Of a stretch of 39,516 nucleotides of DNA, positions 15,328 to 23,565 are shown piece by piece. The position numbers were made by a program, and so were the translations under genes. This DNA is from an uncultured Eubacteriales bacterium. GTDB taxonomy: Bacteria; Bacillota; Clostridia; Lachnospirales; CAG-274. Position 1 is the stretch's first letter. Each line of letters begins with the position of its first letter. The notes beneath the pieces were generated by a model. That model was not told where the DNA came from, made no database searches, and was given only the letters and a program-made list of their open reading frames with translations. The DNA lies in assembly GCA_905201505.1 (NCBI GenBank), contig CAJKOJ010000014.1, forward strand, positions 1 through 39,516. Reading direction: 5' to 3'.

Positions 15328-15363
15328 TTTACTCACTCCGGTTTCAATTTATATTTATATGTA

Positions 15364-16359
15364 TTATGCACCTAATGTTGCTGCAATAACAGCTTTTATA
15401 GTATGCATTCTGTTTTCAGCCTCATCAAACACAACAGACTGGGCAGATTCAAATACTTCGTCTGTAACTTCCATTTCTGTTATGCCGAATTTTTCGCCCA
15501 TTTCTTTTCCTATTTTAGTATTAAGGTCATGGAAAGCAGGCAGACAATGCATAAATATTGCACCTTCATTCGCATTGTTCATAACATCTTTGTTTACCTG
15601 ATATGGCGAAAGTTCTTTAATTCTTGTTGCCCATACCTCGTCAGGCTCACCCATAGATACCCACACATCTGTATATATTACATCTGCATTTTCAGTGCCC
15701 TCTTTAACACTTTCAGTTAAATTAATTACAGAGCCGTTGGCTGCTGCTATTTTTCTGCACTCCTCAACAAGCTTTGCATCAGGGAAATACTCTTTAGGGG
15801 CACAGGCAGTAAAATTAATACCCATTTTAGCACAGCCTGCCATAAGGGAATTACCCATATTATATCTGGCGTCACCCATATACACAAAGTTTACACCCTT
15901 TAATTTTCCCAAATGCTCCTTTATAGTCAGAAAATCTGCCAAAATCTGTGTTGGATGTGCCTCATTAGTAAGGCCGTTCCACACTGGTACACCTGCATAT
16001 TTTGCAAGTTCTTCAACTATATCCTGACCAAATCCTCTGTATTCAATACCATCAAACATTCTGCCGAGAACTCTGGCAGTATCAGCAATACTCTCTTTTT
16101 TACCAATCTGTGAACCTGACGGATCAAGATATGTACATCCCATACCAAGGTCTGATGCTGCAACTTCAAATGCACATCTTGTCCTTGTACTTGTCTTTTC
16201 AAATATAAGAGCAATATTCTTTCCTTTTAATGTGTCAACAGCCACACCTGCTTTTTTCTTAGCTTTCAATTCAGCTGCAAGCTCCAGAAGATATTCAAGC
16301 TCTTCTGTTGAAAAATCTAAAATTTTAAGAAAATTTTTTCCCTTTAAATCAACACTCAT
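15364..16359 (-). CDS. argF: Ornithine carbamoyltransferase
   Basis: A 331-aa enzyme making citrulline from ornithine and carbamoyl phosphate, or the reverse in the arginine deiminase route. It has the carbamoyl phosphate loop STRTRC (57-62), SxxxK-type segment SGSQIGKKES, ornithine-binding DVWVSMGEPD and the cysteine motif MHCLPAFHDL. No other arginine genes are nearby, so biosynthetic versus catabolic use cannot be settled by context. The start is ATG 16359 with AGGAGG 8 nt upstream; an in-frame TTG 13 codons earlier has no site. Confidence 0.95.
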   Translation of the reverse strand: MSVDLKGKNFLKILDFSTEELEYLLELAAELKAKKKAGVAVDTLKGKNIALIFEKTSTRTRCAFEVAASDLGMGCTYLDPSGSQIGKKESIADTARVLGRMFDGIEYRGFGQDIVEELAKYAGVPVWNGLTNEAHPTQILADFLTIKEHLGKLKGVNFVYMGDARYNMGNSLMAGCAKMGINFTACAPKEYFPDAKLVEECRKIAAANGSVINLTESVKEGTENADVIYTDVWVSMGEPDEVWATRIKELSPYQVNKDVMNNANEGAIFMHCLPAFHDLNTKIGKEMGEKFGITEMEVTDEVFESAQSVVFDEAENRMHTIKAVIAATLGA

Positions 16360-16456
16360 CAAAATTCCTCCTAAATACGCATTATATATAAACTGCAATA
16401 TTAATTACAATTAAATTTCACTTTATATTTAAAGCAAACTCCACGTAATTATTTAA

Positions 16457-16493
16457 TTGTATTAATTATACAACAATTTTTTTTAATTGTACA
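16457..16493 (-). promoter_or_regulatory. argF promoter with overlapping palindrome
   Basis: On the minus strand TGTACA (16488-16493) and TATAAT (16465-16470) are 17 nt apart. The -10 box lies within TTGTATTAATTATACAA (16457-16473), a palindrome with 6-bp arms that resembles an ARG box for the arginine repressor ArgR. A second TTAATTGTA half site lies upstream. Operator identity is inferred from the adjoining gene. Confidence 0.4.
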
Positions 16494-16531
16494 TAAAAAT
16501 CTTTAATTTACTAAAATTTTATTTGTTCAGA

Positions 16532-16561
16532 GTATAAATATAACATTGCAAGTTAATAATA
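16532..16561 (+). promoter_or_regulatory. Sigma-F/G-like promoter of SpoIIQ-like gene
   Basis: GTATA (16532-16536) and GTTAATAATA (16552-16561) are separated by 15 nt, close to the forespore sigma-F consensus (GYATA, then GGNRANAHTR) with one departure at the second -10 position. The predicted transcript start falls very near the AGGAGGTG site at 16567-16574, so the leader would be unusually short. Confidence 0.45.
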
Positions 16562-16579
16562 TGCTTAGGAGGTGTTAGA

Positions 16580-17293
16580 ATGGACAATAATGAAAATTAC
16601 AATAAGAAAGGCTTTTATACTGTACTATATACTTTAGCAGCTATATTTATAATATTAGCCTTTGGAATTTCCATTCTTAATAGTGGAAATACAGGCAATA
16701 ATAATGAAGTAGATTTAGAGGAAAATATTTCCCCTGTAGACAAGTCTAATGTAAAGCCTTTGACAACAGAAACAACAACAGAGGTAAAAGCAGAAGCTCA
16801 AACAGAGCAGGTTACAAAAAGTGCAGCAGCAGATAATGCTGTTCAAGAAAATGGTGAACTTTCTTTATTTGATGATTCACAGGAAATGGAATGGCCTGTA
16901 TCAGGTCAGATAGTAATGGACTACAGCGATGATACAGCCATTTTTGACAGAACACTTGAACAATACAGAACCAACGATTCAATCTGTATTTCAGCTGATG
17001 TAGGCACAGAAGTATTCGCAGCTGCGGACGGCATTATTACAACTATTACAAATGACAAAATATCAGGTATAACTGTAAATGTAGATCACGGCAATGGCTG
17101 GACATCTACATACAGCCAGTTAGATGAAAATCTGGCTGTATCAGAAGGTGAATCCGTTCACAAGGGAGACAAAATAGGAATAGTTGCAAATCCTACAAAC
17201 TACAGTGTAGCATTAGGACCTCATCTTGAATTTTCCGTATTCAACGATGAAAATCCAACTGACCCTAAATTAGTATTGGCTCAGGCTGAATAA
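16580..17293 (+). CDS. spoIIQ: SpoIIQ-like membrane protein with degenerate M23 (LytM) domain
   Basis: A 237-aa bitopic protein: short cytoplasmic N-terminus, one transmembrane helix (about 13-33), a Thr/Glu-rich stalk, and a C-terminal LytM/M23 domain (about 105-235; GTEVFAAADGIITTI, VNVDHGNGWTSTYSQLD, VHKGDKIGIV). The zinc ligands of active M23 enzymes are missing: the first HxxxD segment reads ICISADVG, and the GPHLHFEV motif reads GPHLEFSVF. Topology and degeneration match SpoIIQ, the forespore partner of SpoIIIAH in the engulfment channel. A sigma-F-like promoter supports this. It is a single-gene unit with its own terminator. Confidence 0.72.
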   Translation: MDNNENYNKKGFYTVLYTLAAIFIILAFGISILNSGNTGNNNEVDLEENISPVDKSNVKPLTTETTTEVKAEAQTEQVTKSAAADNAVQENGELSLFDDSQEMEWPVSGQIVMDYSDDTAIFDRTLEQYRTNDSICISADVGTEVFAAADGIITTITNDKISGITVNVDHGNGWTSTYSQLDENLAVSEGESVHKGDKIGIVANPTNYSVALGPHLEFSVFNDENPTDPKLVLAQAE

Positions 17294-17303
17294 ATAAACG
17301 CTT

Positions 17304-17346
17304 AACTCCGTAATTTTACTCTTGCAAAATTATGGAGTTTTTTTAT
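17304..17346 (+). terminator. Intrinsic terminator after SpoIIQ-like gene
   Basis: aactccgtaatttt (17304-17317) pairs with aaaattatggagtt (17326-17339) with one G-T wobble around an 8-nt loop and is followed by a run of seven T. Confidence 0.85.
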
Positions 17347-17374
17347 TGACTTTCACTGTACTACGTGTTATAAT
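17346..17374 (+). promoter_or_regulatory. Promoter of GntR/ABC operon with palindromic operator
   Basis: TTGACT (17346-17351) and TATAAT (17369-17374) are 17 nt apart. The -10 box is enclosed by GTGT...ACAC (17365-17378), a partial palindrome that would suit binding of the dimeric GntR product of the first gene. Confidence 0.65.
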
Positions 17375-17410
17375 ACACTTAAACCAATTAATATACAAGG
17401 AGGTGACACT

Positions 17411-17785
17411 ATGTTTAAAATAGATTTAAAAAGTAACTTACCCATTTATGAACAAGTTATTAATCAGGTCAAAGAAAGTATATTAAAGGGGTATTTTTCA
17501 TCAGGAGATCCACTGCCCTCCGTCCGTAAACTTTCAACTATTCTTGATGTCAATCCAAACACAATTGCAAAGGCATATCAGGAACTTGAACGGCAGGGTG
17601 TAATTGTTACAGTCAGAGGACGAGGCACTTTTATTTCAGAAGAAGCCATAAACGGAATAGATATACATAAAGAACTTAATAAAGTTCGTCCGACTTTGGC
17701 AGAACTCAAGCTTAACGGTGTATCTGATACAGAAATACTGAGTTGTATTAAAAAAATATTAGAAGAACTTGACAGAAAGGAGTAA
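17411..17785 (+). CDS. GntR family regulator, YtrA type
   Basis: A 124-aa regulator with an N-terminal GntR winged HTH (PIYEQVINQVKESILKGYFS, then GDPLPSVRKLSTILDVNPNT) and only a short C-terminal helical tail. This is the YtrA subfamily build, whose members sit first in ABC transporter operons and repress them, often responding to cell-envelope stress. GGAGGTGACACT precedes the ATG. The next gene starts 5 nt after its stop, so the operon is tightly coupled. Confidence 0.92.
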   Translation: MFKIDLKSNLPIYEQVINQVKESILKGYFSSGDPLPSVRKLSTILDVNPNTIAKAYQELERQGVIVTVRGRGTFISEEAINGIDIHKELNKVRPTLAELKLNGVSDTEILSCIKKILEELDRKE

Positions 17786-17789
17786 TTAT

Positions 17790-18656
17790 ATGATAAACAT
17801 ACAAAACGTAAGTAAATACTATGACAAATTTAAAGCCATTGACAATGTATCTATTGAAATACCCAAAGGTACTATTCATGGACTTATAGGAGAAAACGGT
17901 GCAGGCAAAACAACTTTAATTCACTGTCTCACAGGTATATATAAATGTGATGAAGGTATTATAACTATAGCCGGAGATAATGTATATGATAACCCTGCTG
18001 TAAAGACCAAAATAGGTTATGTTGCAGACAGCAATAGCTATTTTCCAAACTTTAAAGTTAAGGATATGGTTTCGTTTTATAAAGGTATTTATCAGTCTTT
18101 TGACGAAAACCGCTTTAATGAGCTAAATGAAATCTTTAAACTTTCATACGAGAGAAGAATTAAACAGCTTTCAAAAGGTATGCAGATGCGTCTTGCACTG
18201 ATGCTTAATTTAAGTCTGCACCCCGATGTTCTTGTACTTGATGAACCCACAAGCGGACTTGATGCTATAGCAAAGAAACAAGTACTTGACCTTTTAATAT
18301 CAGAAGTTTCAGAATACCAATGTACTGTTGTAATATCATCTCACCATTTAGGCGAACTTGAAAAACTTTGTGACAGCCTTACAATTTTACAAAACGGAAA
18401 TATTTTATATCAGGACAGTATTGATGAAATAAAGCAGCAGATTGTTAAACTACAGGCAGTCTTTAAAGAACAGCCTGACTTATCTGATATTGACGTTCTT
18501 AATGTAGAACATATAGGCAGTATTTATTACATAATAGCAGATAAAAACACCGATGAATTAATAAATACACTATATCAAAAAGGAGCTGAACTGGTTGAGC
18601 AGATAGGAATGAGCCTTGAGGATATATTTATTTATACATCAACAGGTAAGGAGTGA
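17790..18656 (+). CDS. ABC transporter ATP-binding protein (YtrB-like)
   Basis: A 288-aa ATPase of the ABC-2 exporter class. Walker A is GENGAGKTT (34-42), the signature reads QLSKGMQ (127-133), Walker B with D-loop is LVLDEPTSGLD (148-158), and the switch histidine lies in SSHHLGELE. A C-terminal extension of about 70 residues follows, as in drug or lantibiotic exporters. The start is ATG 17790 with AAAGGAG upstream; the in-frame TTG inside the GntR gene is unlikely. It powers the two permeases encoded next. Confidence 0.94.
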   Translation: MINIQNVSKYYDKFKAIDNVSIEIPKGTIHGLIGENGAGKTTLIHCLTGIYKCDEGIITIAGDNVYDNPAVKTKIGYVADSNSYFPNFKVKDMVSFYKGIYQSFDENRFNELNEIFKLSYERRIKQLSKGMQMRLALMLNLSLHPDVLVLDEPTSGLDAIAKKQVLDLLISEVSEYQCTVVISSHHLGELEKLCDSLTILQNGNILYQDSIDEIKQQIVKLQAVFKEQPDLSDIDVLNVEHIGSIYYIIADKNTDELINTLYQKGAELVEQIGMSLEDIFIYTSTGKE

Positions 18657-18660
18657 TTTT

Positions 18661-19680
18661 ATGAATTCTCTGTATAAACTTTACACAAAAAAAGCTTTTC
18701 ATCTGCTTTTTATAGGTATTCTGTTTTCTGTATTCCTTATATATATAACGCACAGCAATTATAACGTGCAATTACATTATATTGCTGACGTTGATACATG
18801 GTTGATTTCACAATTATTTTCTGAGTATACTTCAAGCTGTTTTTTGCTTAACATAATTTTAGTTTTAATTCTTACATACAGCTTTTATGCCCATAGAAAC
18901 AAGAAAACAGGAGTTTTTATAAGACAGCTTCCGATAAAATCAGGCAATGATTTTATAACAAAAGTATTGCTGTCCACAGTTTTTATCTGCCTTCTTGTTG
19001 CGTTTGAAATTGCTGTATTTAACTTATTTACAAAAGGCTTTATATATGAGCAATATAAACTTGCAGAAGAAGCCTATATGGCAGAAAATACCGTTATACA
19101 ATCCCTTGAAGAAATGTACAGCAGCTTTTATCAGTCCTTTATTACTTTTGCATCACTTACTATATTGTTCTCAGCTTCTCTTATTTTCTTTTCAAGCTGT
19201 ATTGGTGTAACAGTATTGGCACTTGCAATGCCTTTTATTTCCTATGTTGGCTTTATAGGATTTATTGTTGGTTCTTCTTCCTTTGCAAGAGATACAAAAA
19301 TTCGCTCAACAGCAGCAGGTAATTTTATTTTATCCACTGTACATAGATTGTCTGCACCTCTTAGCCTTTTAAGAAACTTAGACTTTAACGAAACTGTAAT
19401 ATCTTGTTTACCTCTTATATCACTATCTGCAATTTTATTAATTATCGCTTTTTTCTGCAATAAATATATTAATTATTCAAAGATAGGCAAACTATTCATA
19501 TTTAAATGGGCAAAGATTACTACTTATATTTTAGGCTGTATATGGGGTGGCTTTTCATTTTACTTTTTTGCCGGTACGGCACTTCAGCCTGACACAGACT
19601 TTATTGCAGCTGTAATCTTATTAATTTGTATACTGCTTTCTTATATAGTAATAAAGAAAACAGAAAATCTTTTCACATAG
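18661..19680 (+). CDS. ABC-2 type permease subunit
   Basis: A 339-aa integral membrane protein with about six hydrophobic helices and a large extracytoplasmic loop after the second helix. It has no clear family motif, but position between the ATPase and a second permease indicates an ABC-2 membrane subunit. The first helix begins soon after MNSLYKLYTKKAFHLLF. The start is ATG 18661 after AAGGAGTG, 4 nt past the ATPase stop. Cargo is unknown. Confidence 0.8.
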   Translation: MNSLYKLYTKKAFHLLFIGILFSVFLIYITHSNYNVQLHYIADVDTWLISQLFSEYTSSCFLLNIILVLILTYSFYAHRNKKTGVFIRQLPIKSGNDFITKVLLSTVFICLLVAFEIAVFNLFTKGFIYEQYKLAEEAYMAENTVIQSLEEMYSSFYQSFITFASLTILFSASLIFFSSCIGVTVLALAMPFISYVGFIGFIVGSSSFARDTKIRSTAAGNFILSTVHRLSAPLSLLRNLDFNETVISCLPLISLSAILLIIAFFCNKYINYSKIGKLFIFKWAKITTYILGCIWGGFSFYFFAGTALQPDTDFIAAVILLICILLSYIVIKKTENLFT

Positions 19681-19691
19681 GAGGAGAACTT

Positions 19692-20714
19692 ATGAACAAT
19701 AAATACAAAGCACTTTTTATGTATGAGTTAAAAAAGCTATTATGGTTATTTTTCGCTATGGTATTGTTTTTTATTCTTTACAGCAAACTCCACTCAAGAA
19801 GTGTAGTTACTGAAATAAACAATCTTATTACAGATACAAACCATCTTTCTATTGATTTTAAGATATTTGAACCTGAGTTTGTTTTCTTTTATGCAGCTAT
19901 AGTTTTTATACTGGTTTATATTCAGTTTAACGACGGATTCAACAAATTATGGCATAGTCTTCCTTTTACAAATAAAGAAGTTTTGTCAATAAAACTTATT
20001 ACAGGAACCTTTACAATATTTTCCTTTGTTGCAGCTGCAGGCATTATTATGCTAAGGGACTATTACACCTATGCTGAAATTTACAAAGATGCACTTACTG
20101 TACTTAATATTAATCCGGCTTTAATTAATCCATTTTTTATATTTAAAGTAATGTTATCCGTTTTTGTTGTTTACTTATTTATGTACTTTTTTACAGTCCT
20201 TATTCAGTACATAGTTGGCAATTGTTTATCAGGGATATGTCTTTCAATACTTCTTATTCATATTCCGGTTTTAGTTATTGCAGGACTTAATTTATTTCTT
20301 AAGGTACCCTCAAGTGCTGTTTTTACAATACTGCCCCATTACATTTGCAGTGATGTTAATTTATATGATGTTAATTTTTTTACAAATGACTCTTTTGAAT
20401 GGGTAAATGCAGGTATATTTTCAAAATACAGTATAGGTGCTATTATTTATTATACAATACTCTCTGTACTTTCACTATTTATATTAATCAGAGTTGCAGT
20501 ACTGCCCAAATGGATTGAACAAAGCAGTCCATTTAGCAAAAACTGGATTAAATATATTTTTATAGCTGCTTTTGTTATTGATTTTGCAATGCTCAGCATA
20601 AATATGATGTACAGCATAGCTGCACCGGCGAAAGTAATTACAGCCGTTGTTTTTGCTGTCATAGGATATATAATAGCCGAATTTATAATTAAAAGACAAG
20701 GGGTGAATGTATGA
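19692..20714 (+). CDS. ABC-2 type permease subunit
   Basis: A 340-aa multi-helix membrane protein beginning MNNKYKALFMYELKKLLWLF, the amphipathic N-terminal helix typical of ABC-2 permeases. Sequence includes FWHSLPFTNKE-like text (LWHSLPFTNKEVLS), a motif seen in bacitracin/YtrC-type permeases where a Leu-Pro-x-(S/T) segment follows the second helix. GGAGGAG precedes the ATG. Its stop overlaps the start of the lipoprotein gene (ATGA), so all four downstream products are likely made together. Confidence 0.85.
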   Translation: MNNKYKALFMYELKKLLWLFFAMVLFFILYSKLHSRSVVTEINNLITDTNHLSIDFKIFEPEFVFFYAAIVFILVYIQFNDGFNKLWHSLPFTNKEVLSIKLITGTFTIFSFVAAAGIIMLRDYYTYAEIYKDALTVLNINPALINPFFIFKVMLSVFVVYLFMYFFTVLIQYIVGNCLSGICLSILLIHIPVLVIAGLNLFLKVPSSAVFTILPHYICSDVNLYDVNFFTNDSFEWVNAGIFSKYSIGAIIYYTILSVLSLFILIRVAVLPKWIEQSSPFSKNWIKYIFIAAFVIDFAMLSINMMYSIAAPAKVITAVVFAVIGYIIAEFIIKRQGVNV

Positions 20715-21535
20715 AAAAACTAATTGCCATACCAATACTTTTAATTTTGCTTTGCGGCTGCAGCAAGCCCGAAGAATTAAACAGCAGTGTATCCTTAAAT
20801 TCAGATATAACTATAAATACAGAAAAGCAGGAATACCTTAAAAAGTTTGATTACCGCACAAACGGAAATGATGAAAACTATATTCCAGCTGTAAAAGAAG
20901 AGGTATCAAAACTTCCTCTTTCAGACGTAACCCTTACACAGAAAGGACAAGCAGCGGAAGAAGTAAAAGTATATAAAAACAAAGCTATGGATTTGCTTAT
21001 AGCTGCTGATGGAAATAGTGTTTGGTACGAAGTATATAATAAAAATACTTCTGTCCCAAATAAGTATTTAAGCTTAGTTACTGCTTTCAGAAACATAGAT
21101 TGGCATTTTTCAGGTTCTGTAACAGGAAGCACTTTAGACTGCCTTGACTTTACAAATGATGAATATTTGCTTGCAAGCAACTACAATAGCTTTTATTCAT
21201 TAAAATATTATAATGTCTCACTTAACTCAAACAATATACCTATAGGTATTTCTCTATATTTGCAGGATAACTCTGTATCCAAAATTTATATTAGATATTA
21301 TAGTTTATCTAACCAAAAACCTGACCTTTCAGTAGATAATATTAATATGTTAAGAGAGGCACTTGCCCTTTCAGGCATAAAAGATTTTGATTTAATTATA
21401 AATCAGCTTCAGGATAACATTCATAATGGTTCAGTAAAAAATGCAGAACTTGCAAACTATAGCATAACTTATTTTAAACCTATATATATATTAAATAATA
21501 TGTATCAAAATTTAATGGTAGTTACAATCAAATAA
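20711..21535 (+). CDS. Lipoprotein of the ABC operon
   Basis: A 274-aa secreted lipoprotein. The signal peptide MKKLIAIPILLILLCGCS has a lipobox ending in Cys (LCGC), and mature residues begin SKPEELNSS. The remainder looks like a mixed alpha/beta soluble domain without recognised motifs. It overlaps the upstream permease by 4 nt and is the last gene before a strong terminator, so it is probably an accessory factor for the transporter, acting on the outer face of the membrane. Family not recognised. Confidence 0.8.
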   Translation: MKKLIAIPILLILLCGCSKPEELNSSVSLNSDITINTEKQEYLKKFDYRTNGNDENYIPAVKEEVSKLPLSDVTLTQKGQAAEEVKVYKNKAMDLLIAADGNSVWYEVYNKNTSVPNKYLSLVTAFRNIDWHFSGSVTGSTLDCLDFTNDEYLLASNYNSFYSLKYYNVSLNSNNIPIGISLYLQDNSVSKIYIRYYSLSNQKPDLSVDNINMLREALALSGIKDFDLIINQLQDNIHNGSVKNAELANYSITYFKPIYILNNMYQNLMVVTIK

Positions 21536-21538
21536 AAT

Positions 21539-21590
21539 AAACAGGGTACTGTATAATATAAATTTATACAATACCCTGTTTGTTTTTTTA
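21539..21590 (+). terminator. Intrinsic terminator of the GntR/ABC operon
   Basis: aaacagggta...taccctgttt with an inner tgtataa/ttataca stem makes a nearly perfect ~19-bp hairpin (21539-21581), followed by tgttttttta. It starts 3 nt past the lipoprotein stop. Confidence 0.9.
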
Positions 21591-21634
21591 TACTTAAAAT
21601 CGCTAGTTTTTTAGTCGTATCAGTTTATTACTCT

Positions 21635-22090
21635 TTACTTAAACCTCAGTACATTCTTTTTCTCTAATAAATAATATATAACCATACTTACTGCAAAAAA
21701 CACACAGCACCCTGCAAAATCAATCCACACATCAACAACAGAACTTGACCTGCCCGCAGGAAACAGCTGTATAGTCTCGTCTATAACAGCAGTAATAAGC
21801 CCGATAAATGGAATACTATAACCATATTTTTTAAAATCTATGTTATAAAGCTTAAAATCCGTTGTCAGCAGAAATGCCAATATTCCATATTCACTAAAAT
21901 GTGCAGTCTTCCTTATCAGATGTTCACTAAATTCTTTTTCAAAGCCAAAACTCATTATAAAATTATTTATTATACCGAGAATACCGCCGCTTATGCCTGA
22001 AGAAGTCTCAGCGTCAAAAGACGAATTAATCCATATAAATGCTGCACAGGCAATAGTAAGAATAATAAATACAAATTTAATTTTTTTCAT
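21635..22090 (-). CDS. VanZ-like membrane protein
   Basis: A 151-aa protein of the VanZ-like family with about four transmembrane helices. The conserved blocks are RKTAHFSEYGILAFLL and DETIQLFPAGRSSSVVDVWIDFAG. VanZ gives low-level teicoplanin resistance in enterococci; the wider family is envelope-linked but of unknown chemistry. It is last in the cps-type operon, 18 nt after the 220-aa protein, with AAGGAC 11 nt upstream of ATG. A capsule or cell-surface polymer role is suggested only by context. Confidence 0.88.
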   Translation of the reverse strand: MKKIKFVFIILTIACAAFIWINSSFDAETSSGISGGILGIINNFIMSFGFEKEFSEHLIRKTAHFSEYGILAFLLTTDFKLYNIDFKKYGYSIPFIGLITAVIDETIQLFPAGRSSSVVDVWIDFAGCCVFFAVSMVIYYLLEKKNVLRFK

Positions 22091-22108
22091 ATTTTCATTA
22101 TGTCCTTT

Positions 22109-22771
22109 TTACTTCTTTTTATTAAACAAGCTTAAATAATAAGACTTTTTCAAAGACTTCTCATTTTCATAAGAACTCTTCATTGTATTTACAATACCGG
22201 TATCAGCACCAATTTCATTTAGTTTTGCCTTTAACTCACTTAAAAGGGAATCCACCTGTGAATCTGCTTCTTTTTCAAGTGAAGCAGCCTTGCCTAAATA
22301 ATTTGACATTAATTCGCTTGCACTTGCTCCGCCCTTGTAATCAGCCTTAGCCTCATCAATTAAATTTCCTATCTGACCCAAATATGATGCCTTTAAGGAA
22401 TATAACTTAACTGTATAATCGCTTACAATTTCAGAACTGCTGTTTGCTGTTTGCTTCTGAGATTCCTGTCCTTGTACATCATCTGTTTTGTCAGTCTGTC
22501 CTATATTGCTTTCGCTTAATATTTTTTCAACAGCTTCTTCAACAGATAATTTCCCTTTTCTTATATCCTCTTCTTCTTCAATTGTGAAGTCCCTCAGCCC
22601 TGTTACATTATAATCTTTCAGCTGATCTTCCACATTTTTCTTTGAATCAGTGATTTGCTGTTCTATATCCTCATCTGAATATTTTGATGCACTTATAACT
22701 GCAGAAATATTATTCTTCTGCCATATAAATAAAGAAATTACAGCTGCCGCAATTATTAATACAACAACCAA
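22109..22771 (-). CDS. Membrane-anchored coiled-coil-like hypothetical protein
   Basis: A protein of 220 aa if started at TTG 22771. A hydrophobic helix at the very N-terminus is followed by a long, Glu/Lys/Ser-rich, mostly helical outside region (KKNVEDQLKDYN, IEEEEDIRKGKLSVEEAVEK, LLSELKAKLNEIGADTGIV) ending in the basic KSYYLSLFNKKK. The frame stays open upstream for ISRVKRNKHIALKII, an ideal cytoplasmic anchor, and a GGAGAGGAG site at 22824-22832 stands 7 nt before ATC 22816, with ATT 22822 also available. No ATG or GTG exists there. The true start may be non-standard, giving about 235 aa. Family not recognised. It lies between cpsB and vanZ genes. Confidence 0.75.
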   Translation of the reverse strand: MVVVLIIAAAVISLFIWQKNNISAVISASKYSDEDIEQQITDSKKNVEDQLKDYNVTGLRDFTIEEEEDIRKGKLSVEEAVEKILSESNIGQTDKTDDVQGQESQKQTANSSSEIVSDYTVKLYSLKASYLGQIGNLIDEAKADYKGGASASELMSNYLGKAASLEKEADSQVDSLLSELKAKLNEIGADTGIVNTMKSSYENEKSLKKSYYLSLFNKKK

Positions 22772-22838
22772 TATAATCTTTAAAGCTATATGCTTATTTC
22801 TTTTTACCCTGCTGATAGTAATTCTCCTCTCCGTCTAA

Positions 22839-23540
22839 CTAAATTCCAATAACTCTCTTACTCATTTTTTCTATATCTTCCAAAACGCTCTTACCAAGCT
22901 TATCCTTAATAATATCACATACTTCACCTAAATTTTGAGGTCTTTTATCCATATTATGCATATCTGACCCAATCAACTGCACAACGCCGGATGAAATCAA
23001 CTTTAAAGCCTTTCTTCTGTTAAAAAAGCCAAACAAATACTCACCGTTCATCTGTACAATTACTTTCATAGAAATCAGTTTTTCAATATTATCTGTACCC
23101 TTTTGAAAAGGCACAAACCTTTCAATATGTGCAATTACAGGTGTCAGTTTACAATTGTAAATTAAATCTTCAACCTCCTGCAGCACTCTGCTGTTCCATT
23201 TATTAAAAGGCATTTCAAGCAATAAATATTTACCGCCATTTATAGCAAGCTTGTCTATATTTTCCATTTTACTTATACCGTTAAAGTAAAAAACTTCAGC
23301 ACCAAGGTAAATATCAGGCAATTCACTTTCATTTTCAATATACCGTCTCAATTCAGAATATGACTTGTCTCTTTTTTGCAAAAAACTTTCAATTGTATCA
23401 TCCTTTATATAAAAATGAGGCGTAGCAACAACGGCACTGACATTTTGTCTGTAACTTTCCTTTAACATATTTAAAGACATTTCACAACTCTTGCTGCCGT
23501 CATCAATATCAGGCAATATATGAGAATGTATATCTATCAT
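22839..23540 (-). CDS. cpsB: CpsB/YwqE-type tyrosine-protein phosphatase (PHP)
   Basis: A 233-aa manganese-dependent PHP-family phosphatase. The signature MIDIHSHILPDIDDGS carries the first metal histidines; further ligands are in VVATPHFY, the GAEVFYF segment, PVIAHIER and IGSDMHN. It dephosphorylates the Tyr cluster of the neighbouring BY-kinase and so sets polymer length or export. It lies 25 nt after cpsD on the same strand, with GGGGAG before the ATG. Length is normal for the family. Confidence 0.93.
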   Translation of the reverse strand: MIDIHSHILPDIDDGSKSCEMSLNMLKESYRQNVSAVVATPHFYIKDDTIESFLQKRDKSYSELRRYIENESELPDIYLGAEVFYFNGISKMENIDKLAINGGKYLLLEMPFNKWNSRVLQEVEDLIYNCKLTPVIAHIERFVPFQKGTDNIEKLISMKVIVQMNGEYLFGFFNRRKALKLISSGVVQLIGSDMHNMDKRPQNLGEVCDIIKDKLGKSVLEDIEKMSKRVIGI

Positions 23541-23565
23541 AATATAACTCCCCGTTTATTATATT

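Noticed and set aside
15328..15363. T-box riboswitch upstream of trpS
   Set aside because: The argF-trpS gap is only 36 nt, too short for a T-box leader, and has no matching structure.
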